A stretch of 64,000 bases of DNA from Paracentrotus lividus (lineage: Eukaryota > Echinodermata > Echinoidea > Camarodonta > Echinidae): the NCBI GenBank assembly GCA_940671915.1, contig CALNVZ010003430.1:13905789-13969788 (forward strand). The letters are read 5' to 3'. Shown piece by piece: positions 1-10,608 of the stretch (positions are counted from its first letter, which is position 1; the number at the start of each line of letters is the position of its first letter). A program made the position numbers and the translations under genes. The notes beneath the pieces are model-generated. The model had not been told where the DNA came from, ran no database searches, and saw only the letters and a program-made list of their open reading frames with translations.

Positions 1-1257
1 TTGGCTACAAAATGCTACTCCTTCGCCATTTTTCACCCGATTTCGAATCCGTTTGCTTTATATGATAGCACTAGGTGAGGGCTACAAAACGTCCTCACGG
101 AATTTTGACTTTTGACCCCTTTGACCTTTGACCTTGATTTATACTTATATTGTACATTGGCTACAAAATGCTACTCCTTCTCCATCTTTTCTTCCGATTT
201 TCGATTCCGTTTGCTTTATGTGATAGCACTAGGTGATGGCTACAAAATTTCTTCACCGAATTTTGACCTTTGACCTTTGACCTTTATTTTTTACCTATAT
301 TGTTAATTGGCTACAAAATGCTACTCCTTCGCAATTTTCATCCGATTTCGATTCCGTTTGCTTTATGTGATAGCACTAGGTGAGGACTACAAATTTTGTC
401 ACGGAATTTTGAATTTTGACCCCTTTGACCTTTGACCTTCAATTTACTTATTGTACATTGGCTACAAAATGCTACTCCTTCACCAATTTTCATCCGATTT
501 CAATTCCGCTTGCTTTATGTGATAGCACTAGGTAATAGCTACAAAACTTCTTCACAGAATTTTGACCTCCTTGACCTATATTGTTAATTGGCTACAAAAT
601 GCTACTCCTTCGCCATTTTTCATCCGATTTCGATTCTGTTTGCTTTATGTGATAGCACTAGGTGAGGACTACCAAACTTCTTCACAGAATTTTGACTTTT
701 GACCCCTTTGACTTTGACCTTGATTTTCGACTTTATTGTTAATTGGCTACAAAATGCTACTCCTTCACCATTTTCATCTGATTTCAATTCCGCTTGCTTT
801 ATGTGATAGCACTAGGTGATGGCTACAATACTTCTTCACAGAATTTTGACCTTTGACCTTTGACCTGATTTTGACCTATATTGTTAATTGGCTACAAATG
901 CTACTCCTTCGCCATTTTCATCCGATTTCGATTCCGTTTGCTTTATGTGATAGCACTAGGTGAGGACTACAAAACTTCTTCACAGAATTTTGACCTTTGA
1001 CCTTGACCTTGATTTTTTACCTTTATTGTTAATTGGCTACAAAATGCTACTCCTTCGCCATTTTTCATCCGATTTCGATTCCGTTTGCTTTTATGTATAG
1101 CACTAGGTGAGGACTACAAACTTCTTCACAGAATTTGACTTTTGACCCCTTTGACCTTTGACCTTGACTTTGACCTATATTGTACATTGGCTACAAAATG
1201 CTACTTCTTCGCCATTTTTTACCCGATTTCGATTCTGTTTGCCTTATGTGATAGCAC
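1..1257. repeat. Tandem satellite, ~130-156 bp unit, about 8.5 copies
   Basis: Units begin with TTGGCTACAAAATGCTACTC at about 1, 157, 307, 458, 588, 743, 888, 1033 and 1187, and the last unit breaks off near 1257. Each has a shared core (TTTGCTTTATGTGATAGCAC) and ends in a run of TTTGACC/TGACCTT words. The array probably continues left of the window. Units differ by substitutions and small indels, so it is an old array. No coding potential was seen. Confidence 0.95.
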
Positions 1258-1624
1258 TGATCGTGATATAATGGGAATTTTACCATTATCGGCGGGACAT
1301 ATATTACGCATCGCGTAATTTACTAATCCACTTGTTATTTATTGATTTTATCTATTCCTTTTAGATTTGTATCTTGATTTTTGTTTTTACTGTTCTAATA
1401 TTTAAAAATGGTATCTACATTATACATCTACCTGTTATTTCAATGTATGCAGAGACGTCTAATCATGGGTGGGGGCAGGGGCAGGGGCAGTCCCCCCCCC
1501 CAAAAAAAAAAAATAAAATAATAATAATATCAATTATATAAATCATAATAAGTAATGATGATATCACATTAATAACTAATATAAGCATTAAGTGGTGAAT
1601 AATTAAAATTATGAATAATCGCAA

Positions 1625-1625
<1 letters not shown>

Positions 1626-1711
<86 letters not shown>

Positions 1712-1713
1712 AA
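1626..1713. repeat. (AAT)n microsatellite
   Basis: Uninterrupted AAT trinucleotides grade into AAAT. The tract is flanked by G- and C-runs (1470-1500 and 1739-1770), so it probably belongs to an inserted element whose ends I could not define. The isoleucine-rich open frame across it is low-complexity, not a gene. Confidence 0.9.
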
Positions 1714-2094
1714 TAAAGAAAAAAATAAAGAAATTTTCGGGGGCAAAGATATCATTTTGCCCCGCCCCCAATAATTCCCAAAGTGAGAAAAATATACAAT
1801 GCAAAAATTGCTAAAAATGTATACAATCACTCAAACATTGTCAAATTTTAACAGGAATATCTGTAAAATCTGTAAAAATTCGCGCTCGCATTTGAATAAT
1901 ATTAATAATTGTATTTATATATAGCGCTTCATACTGGGGTTTCTAATTACTCTTGTGGTAAGGTTAACTTAAATAATAACTCATAGAAATCCAAACATAT
2001 AACTTATATTTCATAGATATTATCATATATCATAGGTCTGGCTGGAATTCGTTCATTCTATGGCCATGGACAAACATATTGGCATTACGTTATG

Positions 2095-2645
2095 ATGGTC
2101 TGTTTTTAAGCAGCCGTTAAAGCCCCACTCAGTTTTGCGCTCCCACAAGTCTACAAATATTCTGTTTCAGTATGAATATGGAGTACAAATATTCTGTTTC
2201 ACAATACTATTATTGAGAAAATTTTCAGCTCGCGCTTCGTGCTCGCACAATACACCTGTCCTATATAGCCCTAACTAAAATACGTCCATATTCATGTGTG
2301 TGTATACTGACTTTTCGTCATGATGCTCCGCCTCTAACCATCAGTTAAAATCACCTCCCCATTTTTGCGCTTTCATTAAGGTTACAACAAATACCATGTT
2401 TCGGTTTAACATTAATGTGAAAATTTTCAGCTCGCACTTCGCGCTGGCATTATACAGCCCTACAAATTTGACCATGTATATAGACATATTTATATGAATG
2501 TGTGTATGTAAGATGGTCTCCCTGTTCAAGTCAAAGCCCCTTTCCTCGTTTGCGCTCACATAAGCAGATAAGGCCACAAATACCCCGTTTTACATCATTA
2601 TTATTGAGAAAAATTTCAGCTTGCGCTTCGCGCTCGCATAATTCA
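2095..2645. repeat. Three diverged ~190 bp tandem units with the GCTCGCGCTTCGCGCTCGC motif
   Basis: Three units (about 2097-2275, 2310-2455 and 2510-2645) each run from a 'tttgcgctc' block through a 'tattctgtttcac'-like block to a 'ttttcagctcgcgcttcg' block. This is the same hairpin motif as the array at 6995-8290, in the opposite orientation. A further copy of the motif lies near 1880. Confidence 0.75.
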
Positions 2646-2742
2646 ACATTTAAAAAAAAATGGAATTCGTTCACATATACACTTTTTAGTGACAGTACAT
2701 CACGTTGGTAAATTCAATTATTCACCTATATATATTTGCATT

Positions 2743-2787
2743 TGCGCGCGCGCGTATGTGTGTGTATGTGTGTGTATGTGTGTGTCT
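2743..2787. repeat. (GC)n-(TG)n microsatellite
   Basis: Alternating purine-pyrimidine tract of GCGCGCGCGCG followed by TATGTGTG-type repeats. It could adopt Z-DNA. No function can be seen. Confidence 0.9.
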
Positions 2788-3083
2788 ATATACATGTACA
2801 CCGTTGCTGTTGCTGGTTCATCTTTGCTCGGCCGTCTTCCCCCCCCACCACCTATCCTTAAAGTAGATCGACGCCTCTGAATGTATGAAATCATTTATGG
2901 TTGCAACAAAGGAATAAAAGGCTCTAATGCTGTTAATAATATCGTTTATTTGTATCATCACGCCCACAGTTCGATATCCACTGGTCTACGTTAGACTTCA
3001 ACCCAATGCTGCATCCATCTTCTATCTTTGACCAACACTACAAGGTATTATATCGATGTCACTATTCCCTCTTTATTTCAATA

Positions 3084-4179
3084 TAAACCACTCCCAAAAA
3101 GTTCCGCAAATCGACTTTGGGTCATGATAACTTCTTATGCACGCTTTAGTTTTTCCTGATATTCCTACCATTGGAAAGATAATTTATTCCCCTTTTTATT
3201 GATATCATATGTGTAATGATTTTGTCATGCTTCAATGCACAGATTATCAGAATATGGGGAAAAGTAAAAAGTCAAATGTTGCAAAATGCACTCTTATTGA
3301 TCACATTAACTTTCCGCAACTCCAATTTAGACCCTGATAACTTTTGGGGTATTTTATAATTTTTATTGAATTTTATACCATTGTCAAGTTCATTTATTCC
3401 TCTTTTTATTGATACCTAATTTTCCATGGTGATGTCATGCCCGGGTCCACAGAACCCCTGAATACCAACTGAATGTACGGGAAAGTGAAAGATAATGTCC
3501 AGTTTAGATTTTCGGTAACACAACTTTGAACCTTGATAGATTTTAATATGGGTTTTAATCATTATCATATTTTCTAGCATTGAAAAGTTAATTTATTCTT
3601 CTTTTTATTAATACCCTATTTGTAATGGTAACATCATGCCTGAATGCACATAATTCACGAACATAATGCGAAGTAAAAAGTGAAAAGTTGCGAAATGCAT
3701 TGTTATTACTCAAATTGAGTAACTCGCAATAGACAATAACCATGATAACAGTCACAATATACATTCAATTTGCAACATTTGACTTCTGACTTGTCTCATT
3801 ATTCAGGTGTTCTGTGCATACACAAACAATGCTATTGTTGCAATTATGGTATCATTGAAACGAGGAATAAATGAACTTGGCAATGGTATAAAATTCATTA
3901 AAAATGATAAAATGCCTCAAAAGTTATCAAGCCCTAAAGTTCAGTTTTGGAATTCAATTTGATCAATAAAACTGCATTTTGCAACATTTGACGTTTTACT
4001 TTTCTCCATATTTTGACATTCTGTGCATTGGAGCATGACACAATCATTACAAATAGGATATCAATAAAAAGGGGAATAAATTATCTTTCCAATAGTCTAA
4101 CTATCAGGAATAACTAAAGAATACCTGAAAAGTTATCATGGCCCAAAGTCCATTTGCTGAACTTTTTGTTAGGGGTTTA
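3084..4179. mobile_element. Foldback element copy 1, TA-flanked, ~1.1 kb
   Basis: The two halves are imperfect reverse complements over almost the whole length. Ends read TAAACCACTCCCAAAAAGTT on the left and, reverse-complemented, a near match on the right. The interior has paired blocks such as 'ttattcccctttttattgat' and its complement near 4070. It has no open reading frame of note, so it is non-autonomous. A second copy lies at 18618-19706 and a loose end at 19940-20012. The TA at each tip and the empty site near 20188 suggest Tc1/mariner-type insertion. Confidence 0.9.
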
Positions 4180-4731
4180 TTTTTAGTCTTCAATTTTATT
4201 GAAAAGTACAGTGTGTCCCACAAAAAATTCTAATGGCACTTTCGATGGGTGTAATATTAAAATTACAAAATTATATTGGTTATATCTTAACACCCGTAAA
4301 CTACAATTTGTTTTCCTCAACTGGATGAAATTTTATGTGGTATATGGTCCAATAATCACAAAGATATGAACGTTTTGTCATTACACATCAGGAAACCTCT
4401 CCATCCAAGTTTGCATTGAGTAGTAATGGATGTTTTTATTTATTTATTGGTGTATAATCCACTGATAAGCAGCACAAGCTAAAGGAATCAGTTTACAATC
4501 ATAATCAAACGTTTAACAATTATGCAAGTATAATCATAACAAATTTCTGCTTAAATCTACAAAGATTAACACGTAATATTTACATTGATCATACAGCAAT
4601 AAATTTTTCAAAAATCTATTTCATAATACTGTTGAACATTACTATATCTTATTCAAGTGTATAAGTGTATATTGTATAAACTATTCTGAGGAAGAGAAAT
4701 TGTAGTGAGAAGATAGAGTGGATATAGGAGG

Positions 4732-4778
4732 AGAGCGAGAGAGAGAGAGAGAGAGAGGGAAAGACAGAGAGAGAGAGA

Positions 4779-4818
<40 letters not shown>

Positions 4819-4856
4819 AAGAGACAGGGGATGGAGAGAGAGAGAGAGAGTGAGGG
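4732..4856. repeat. (GA)n/(GT)n compound microsatellite
   Basis: GAGA runs at 4732-4780, a GT run at about 4780-4817 and further GA repeats to 4856, within the LINE 3' region. Open frames over it are low-complexity artefacts. Confidence 0.92.
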
Positions 4857-5111
4857 GCGGAGGGTGAAAACTTGGAAAAACAGATTTCACAAGAAGACAT
4901 ACACGCATAACCAAAAAACATGTAGCCAAATTTAACTACACATTGGTTACGTCACATAATACAATTTACAGATTTACGGAAATATTCCAAGTATTAGATA
5001 CTTTTACAAAATCAACAAAGGAAATTTTACATCTTCAAAAGATAACCGAATGACTTATATATTTATAGTAAGGCATGCATGATTTTGGTAAGTGAAGTAA
5101 TTATTCAAAGT

Positions 5112-5354
5112 TTAAGATACTATTTCAGGATTTTCGCCAGCTGAGGGATGGTTGATTCCAGGCATATTTCGTAGTTGTCTAGTACTAGATGCGGATTTGG
5201 GAAGTGGTAGAAGATGTTTGTGAAGGTCTGATATAATCTTTTTACCGAAACTTAACAGAAGTGAATCCCTTCTTGACGAAAGGGTAGTTAGGTTAGTGAG
5301 AGTCAGGGCATCAGAATAGTGAACATTAAATCCTACAATGATTTTGAGGGTTCT
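5112..5354 (-). pseudogene. LINE ORF2 carboxyl-terminal remnant
   Basis: Read on the minus strand, the frame gives RTLKIIVGFN, then SRRDSLLLSFGKK, and ends in RQLRNMPGINHPS before a stop. This layout (an RALKII-like start, then a Leu-rich block) is typical of the region after the reverse transcriptase domain in CR1/Jockey-type LINEs. It begins exactly at the edge of the minisatellite-ended element, and the matching upstream part lies at 10609. It is a fragment, not an active gene. The family call is by motif recognition only. Confidence 0.75.
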
Positions 5355-5670
5355 AGGACATCTCCCCCGGAGGACAACTCCCCCGGAGGACAACTCCCCC
5401 GGAGGACAGGTCCCCCGCAGGACATCTCCCCCGGAAGACAGGTCCCCCCAAGGACGAGTTCCCCGGAGGACAGCTTCCCCCAGGGACAACTCCCACGGAG
5501 GACAACTTCCCCCTGGACAACTCCCCTGGCGGACAACTCCCCCGGAGGACAACACCCCCTGAGGACAGCTCCCCCGGAGGACAACTCCCCCGCAGGACAA
5601 CTCCCCTGGAGGACAATTCCCCCGGAGGACATCTCCCCCGGAGGATAGGTCCCCCAAGGACAACTCCCCT
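5355..5670. repeat. 17 bp minisatellite, left arm
   Basis: About 18 units of CGGAGGACAACTCCCCC with variants (CAGGTCCCC, CATCTCCCC). Because 17 is not a multiple of 3, all frames are open and give Pro/Gly/Ser-rich frames on both strands; none is a gene. Each unit contains GGAG and CTCC, so it can pair with itself. Confidence 0.95.
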
Positions 5671-6722
5671 CACTTTAAATTCTTTATAACTATTGATTTT
5701 AGGCCAACCCCTTTGGTTTTCTTTCTGTTACAATTATTACATTACTTTTCGCATGGAGTAACCCTTCTGTAATGACAAGCGAGGATGGGAATGGCTGTTT
5801 AATTGTTAATCATCCATTGGAACCACCCCTTCCAATCTATGAATGGCTACTCCTTCCCTCAAAAGGTTGTTAGGTTTGCAGATTCAGAGGTACCCCAACG
5901 AAAATGTGACCCTCAGAAAAGGAAATTAATGAAAATGCAAGAAATAAAAGAAATGTTGAAAAAAGGAAGGGTGCTAAATGGAGAAATATGAAGCTACAGG
6001 AGTAGAAAAAGAACACGAAGGGCGAGTTGGCCTACATATCTCTAGTCGTCTTCAGCAAGGGTGGGGGGGGGGGGGGTGAGCCACGATAATTAAGCTTTAA
6101 TTAATAATTAATCACACCCTAAACAAATTAGAATGGGCGCAAAAGTTTAAACGAGAACACAATTTTTATTTATCAAAAAAAGAAATTCACAAAACCCAAT
6201 TCCAACATCATCACTTGTTTTGTCATTTTTCAAGGAATAATGTAATACAATCATTGTGTGAACTATAACCCTTCGTGACCATCGATGACGGGACTAACAA
6301 ACCATGAATGACGTTCATTCGCAATTAATGTAAACGATAAAACAATTGTTCAGTTACACATGTTATCTAGTTTATCACAAGTCATGCATGAGTATGATTG
6401 TTTTGTGCAGATACATAATAAATAAACTAAGTAAAATATATATCAATCCCTCTGTACTTGTGCCTTCATTACAGTAAATGTAATTGTTTACAGTTAAAAT
6501 ACCTTCAGTTGCCAATATTTGTTCTCAGTGGAAACTCTGTACAAAGAAATCTGAGAATGACAACATTTGACACACAAAAGGCAACATTCTAGCCTCAGCT
6601 CCCTATAAATGCAATTCACTGTTGTTTAACCATATAAACAACAAAACCTCTTCCAAAAGGCACCCTAAATCCCACAGCATCTCATCATACCGAGCCTCCA
6701 CTGTAATAACATATATAACATA
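5671..6722. other. Unassigned interior of the minisatellite-ended element, left part
   Basis: AT-rich DNA. A short lysine-rich frame (5803-5991, 62 codons, containing KRKLMKMQEIKEMLKK) is the most protein-like stretch, but I recognise no family and would not call it a gene. A poly-G run lies at 6063-6076. Confidence 0.4.
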
Positions 6723-8892
6723 GGCTTCGGAAGATTTTTAGGATTGGGGGGGCTCAATTTTTCACCAACTATTTTGGGATTTTTATTTAATTACCCCCCC
6801 CCCCCCAACCTACGTTACTGAGTTTTTGAAAAATGCCGAAGTCTTCTTTCAATTTTTTTTTTTTTTTTTTTTTTTTCTTTTTTTTAAGAAATATCTCTTT
6901 AAAAAAATCTCTTGATCTCTTGGATGTGTTGAAAACTTTTGATATACTCAAACTAAAAACAATGCGTTTTTGTGCCAGAACATAAAAAAGATGCTTATTT
7001 CATCAAATGATGCGAGCGCGAAGCGCGAGCCGATTTTTTTTTTCAACCTGAAAACAGATGCATTTTAAGCGTTTTTCCCGCTATGTTTACAAAGAAGATA
7101 TCTATCTCAATAAACAATCACGCGAAGCGCGAGCTGAAAATTTTTAAGAGTGTTCATTTGTAAGCGCTTTTTGGTCTTTGATGGTTTGATAAAGAATTAA
7201 GATATATTTATCTCATTAAATAATGCGAGCTCGAAGCGCGAGCTGAAAATTTTTAATATATCAACCTGAGAACAATGCATTTTCAGCGTTTTTTTTGGCT
7301 ATCCTTATAAAGAAGATATCTATCTTATTGAACAATGCGAGCGCGAAGCGCGAATTGAAAAATTTTAAGATTGCAACCTGAAAAGTGTGCATTCTACTGT
7401 TCTAAGTGCTTTTTGTGCTATGGTTATAAAGGAGATATCTATCTCGGTAAACAATACGAGCGCGAAGCGCGAGCTGCAAATTTTGAATATATCAACCTGA
7501 AAACAGTGCATTTAATTATTTTTTTCGCCATGTTACAAAGAAGATATTATCTCATTAAAAAATGCGAGCGCGAAGCGCGAGCTGAAATTTTTTTATATAG
7601 CAACCTGAAAAGCATTCTAAGCGCTTCTTGTGATATGGTTATAAAGGAGATATTTATCTCGTTAAACAATACGAGCGCGAAGCGCGAGCTGAAAATTTTG
7701 AATATATCAACCTAAAAACAGTGCATTTTAAGCTTTTTTTCGCTATGTTTACAAAGAAAGATATTTATGTCATTAAACAATTCGAGTGCGAAGCGCGAGC
7801 TGAAAATTTTTGATATAGCAACCTTTAAAGTGTGCATTCTAAGCGGTTCTTGTGCTATGCTTATACAGAAGATATTTATCTCATTTAATAATGCGAGCGC
7901 GAAGCGCGAGCTGAAAATTTTGAATATATCAACCTGAAAACAGTGCATTTAAATATTTTTTTTCGCTATGTTACAAAGAAGATATTATCTCATTAAACAA
8001 TGCGAGCGCGAAGCGCGAGCTGAATTTTTTTGATATAGCAACCTGAAAAGTGTACATTCTAAGCGCTTCTTGTGATATGGTTATAAAAAAGATATTTATC
8101 TCATTAAAAAATGCGAGTGCGAAGCGCGAGCTGAAAATTTTTTATATAGCAACCTGAAAAGTGTGCATTCTAAGCGCTTCTTGTGCTATGCTTATAAAGA
8201 AGATATTTATCTCATTAAACAATGCGAGTGCAAAGAGCGAGTTGAAAATTGTTGATATATCAACCTGAAAAGTGTGCATTCTAAGCGCATTCTAAGCGCT
8301 AATAGTTTGAGCCCCAACCAATATATTAGGGACCCCTTGTCATTATAAAAAACAAAAGTCAAACGGAAAGACATGCGATCCGATCCGGAGATCGAGCAGC
8401 ATGAGCTAAAAATTTTGTCAAGAGAAATTTGAAATATGAGCATTTCAAAACAAAATATGGCAGAAGGGTTGGGGGGGCTCAAACATATCAAGCCCTCTCA
8501 AACACAGGGGGGGGCTCAATGGCTGACTCCAACCTAGATAGATTTTTGTGTTCCTAAAAAATATATATATACTTTTTTAAAAATGATATGCGAGCGCGCA
8601 GCGCGAGCTAAAAATTTGTCATAGAAACCTAAATATAAACTTTTATTCTAAAAAGATAGATGGGGAGCCCTAAGGATATCCTTATGTAAGATATGTGAGG
8701 GCATTATGATGTCAAATAAAAACAAGAATACTGATACAAATCATCTGAGTTCAAATAATATTTTATTATAGGGCGATCGCCGATATCGTGACGGCATCAA
8801 AATATTGGGGGGCTCAACGATCTTCAGCCCCCCAATATTTTTTGGGGGGGCTGGCGCCCCCCCCCAAGCCCCCCCCCCCCCGTTCCGAAGCC
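6723..8892. mobile_element. Inner element with GGCTTCGGAA ends and a hairpin array
   Basis: Left end GGCTTCGGAA (6723-6732) is matched by TTCCGAAGCC (8883-8892). Reading inward from either end there is soon a poly-G run (6745-6752; 8854-8881 on the minus strand). The middle is the ~110 bp array described separately. No convincing target duplication was found and there is no coding capacity. It lies inside the 5355-10608 element. Confidence 0.7.
6995..8290. repeat. ~110 bp tandem array, 12 units, each with GCGAGCGCGAAGCGCGAGC
   Basis: The 19 bp motif recurs near 7015, 7121, 7225, 7338, 7457, 7563, 7671, 7785, 7892, 8003, 8113 and 8223, with an outlier near 8590. Between the motifs is a related AT-rich segment ('tatagcaacctgaaaa', then 'tctaagcgcttcttgtgc', then 'aaagaagatatttatctc'). 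The motif is better conserved than the DNA between copies. The core GCGCGAAGCGC can form a GAA-loop hairpin. Confidence 0.93.
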
Positions 8893-9765
8893 CATGATTA
8901 AGATTCATTCATCCCAATACAATAATCAGATCCTGTCATCCTTTGCCCTTAATCTCATGTAAAGTAACTAAGTAACTAGCCTGAATGGACACGCCCCTGA
9001 CACACCCCCAGTACGCCTACGTAGCGAACGCCACGTACACAAGGCATACAGTACATGCATGTACATAGGGAGACACGGAGCGTGGTGCATTCCAATCTTC
9101 AACAACACTTGTCAATACAAAAAATTTGCACCCTTATTTATCTCTTTTACATTTCATAATATTTACCAGAATGTTCATAAATGTAAATAAACTATTTATC
9201 TTAAAGATTGTATGCTTGTTTACTCACATCATTGGCTTGTAACGAAGATTTAAACGAATATGCATGTCAATCGGGCGACGGAAAACGTTCCAAACAGCGG
9301 AAAGTTAGCTTCACAATTTCGAGCGCCCTCAAACACAGTCGAACTCATAAATTGACTTCTAAACTTTCGTCTACGACATCTATACGACATTTCGTACCCG
9401 ACAATTGTCATCTGGCTTTAAGAATTTTACAGACAAGTTATATCTGAATGGTGTTGTGTTCATAAGTATGCACTTGCACAGCTTGCATTCATGCAGTGTC
9501 ATGCGCTATCAATATAAGAGGTGTTATTGCAACTAGTGTTGGTATGAAAAATATCTCCAGAAGTAGATGACAATTAAAACATCTCGGTATATCAACAATT
9601 TTTCAGTATTTCCGTCAACATACCGATAAATTACTCATAATCCTAAAACATTTGCTGAAACAGCCAAAACAAAATAAAACAAAACCCTTGTATCAAATTA
9701 TGTACATTATTTTGTATAATTAAAGAGATGTGATATAATTTTCCACTGGACGATTCGCGCTTGAA

Positions 9766-9798
<33 letters not shown>

Positions 9799-10271
9799 GG
9801 CTAAAAGAAAGATGATCGTCACCATTTGTAAAAGAGTAAAAACAACAAAAATAGAACCATAAAAGTAAAATATAACTGCTTCGGGTCATTTTTAGTCAAA
9901 AATCTCTGGCTCGCGCTTTGCGCTCAAGAATCATCCCTTCAAAAGGTTCGTTTTTTTTCAAAATTCGAACCCCCGCAAAAATCCTAGTTACGGGCCTGAC
10001 CATTGACCTACATACTCTCAAATCTAATCAGATCATCTTCCTATGGTGATTTAAGATTGAAGTTGATATAATACTCTCTCTCTCTCTCTTTTGACGATAA
10101 ATTCGTTCCAATAGCAGTACGCCTCTACAGCTGCCAAGCTTTACACACCCTTCGCCGGAAAAAAAAAAAAAAAAATTGCCAAAGATTTTGTATTTCCATG
10201 AATGGCTATTTCGGTAAAAAAAATACTATTTAAAAAAAATCGCAAATGGAGCAAAAATTAACGAGTGCATG
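8893..10271. other. Unassigned interior of the minisatellite-ended element, right part
   Basis: Holds poly-T runs (about 9770-9798 and 10160-10175), a CT-dinucleotide run near 10075 and the orphan transposon end at 9962-9998. A 79-codon frame at 9208-9447 is rich in Ser/Thr/Lys and unrecognised; it may be chance. Nothing else stands out. Confidence 0.4.
9962..9998. mobile_element. Orphan end of the CAGGCCCGTAACTAGG family
   Basis: Read on the minus strand from 9998: CAGGCCCGTAACTAGG, ATTTTTGC, then GGGGG and TTCGAA. This is the same end as the element at 30487-32210. No partner end was found nearby, so it is a fragment. Confidence 0.7.
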
Positions 10272-10608
10272 TGGATCTGTTCTCCGGAATGTTGAGTTGT
10301 CCTCCGGGGACTTGTCCTGCGGGGTAGTTGTCTGCGGGGGAGTTGTCCTCCGGGGGAGTTGTCCTCCGGAGAGTTGTCCTCCGGGAGAGTTGTCCTCCGG
10401 GGGAGTTTTACTCGGGGAATGTCCTCTGTGGGACTTGTCCTCCGGGGAGTTTTCATCGGGGAGATGTCCTCCGGGGGAATTGTCCTTGGGTGGACCTGTC
10501 CTCCGGGGAGATGTCTTGCAGAGGAGTTGTCCTCCGGGGGAGTTGTCCTCCGGGGAGCTGTCCTCCGGGAGTTTCCCCGGGGGAGTTGTCCTCCGGGGGA
10601 GATGTCCT
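10272..10608. repeat. 17 bp minisatellite, right arm (inverted)
   Basis: The same unit as 5355-5670 but reverse-complemented (GTCCTCCGGGGGAGTTGTC and variants). It forms the right terminal inverted repeat of the 5.25 kb element. It joins the LINE reading frame directly, producing a spurious fused frame. Confidence 0.95.

Larger units (their letters stand above)
5355..10608. mobile_element. 5.25 kb element with minisatellite terminal inverted repeats
   Basis: Begins AGGACATCTCCCCCGGAGGA and ends with the exact reverse complement. Each end is a ~315-335 bp array of the 17 bp unit, in opposite orientation, so the arrays act as long terminal inverted repeats. The element interrupts the LINE frame at its RALKI codons. 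GATTTTGAGGGTTCT abuts the left end, and a near copy (GATTTTGAGTGCTCT, 10615-10629) lies six bases beyond the right end. This looks like a ~15 bp target duplication, long for a cut-and-paste element. The interior has no recognisable transposase. It is reminiscent of Foldback/Galileo-type elements in structure only. Confidence 0.8.

Noticed and set aside
1463-1830. Isoleucine- and leucine-rich frames on the minus strand
   Set aside because: They translate an (AAT)n microsatellite.
5112-5663. Pro/Gly/Ser-rich frames of 100-180 codons over the 17 bp repeats (also 10230-10806)
   Set aside because: The unit length is not a multiple of three, so every frame on both strands is open. These are array artefacts fused to LINE remnants.
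6995-8290. Array of conserved short repeats with regular spacing, resembling a CRISPR array
   Set aside because: The 'spacers' are homologous to one another and the host is an animal with introns. It is a satellite.
9962-9998. GGTTCGAA-like text suggesting a tRNA T-loop (also 30516 and 32160)
   Set aside because: These belong to the CAGGCCCGTAACTAGG transposon ends; no cloverleaf can be drawn around them.
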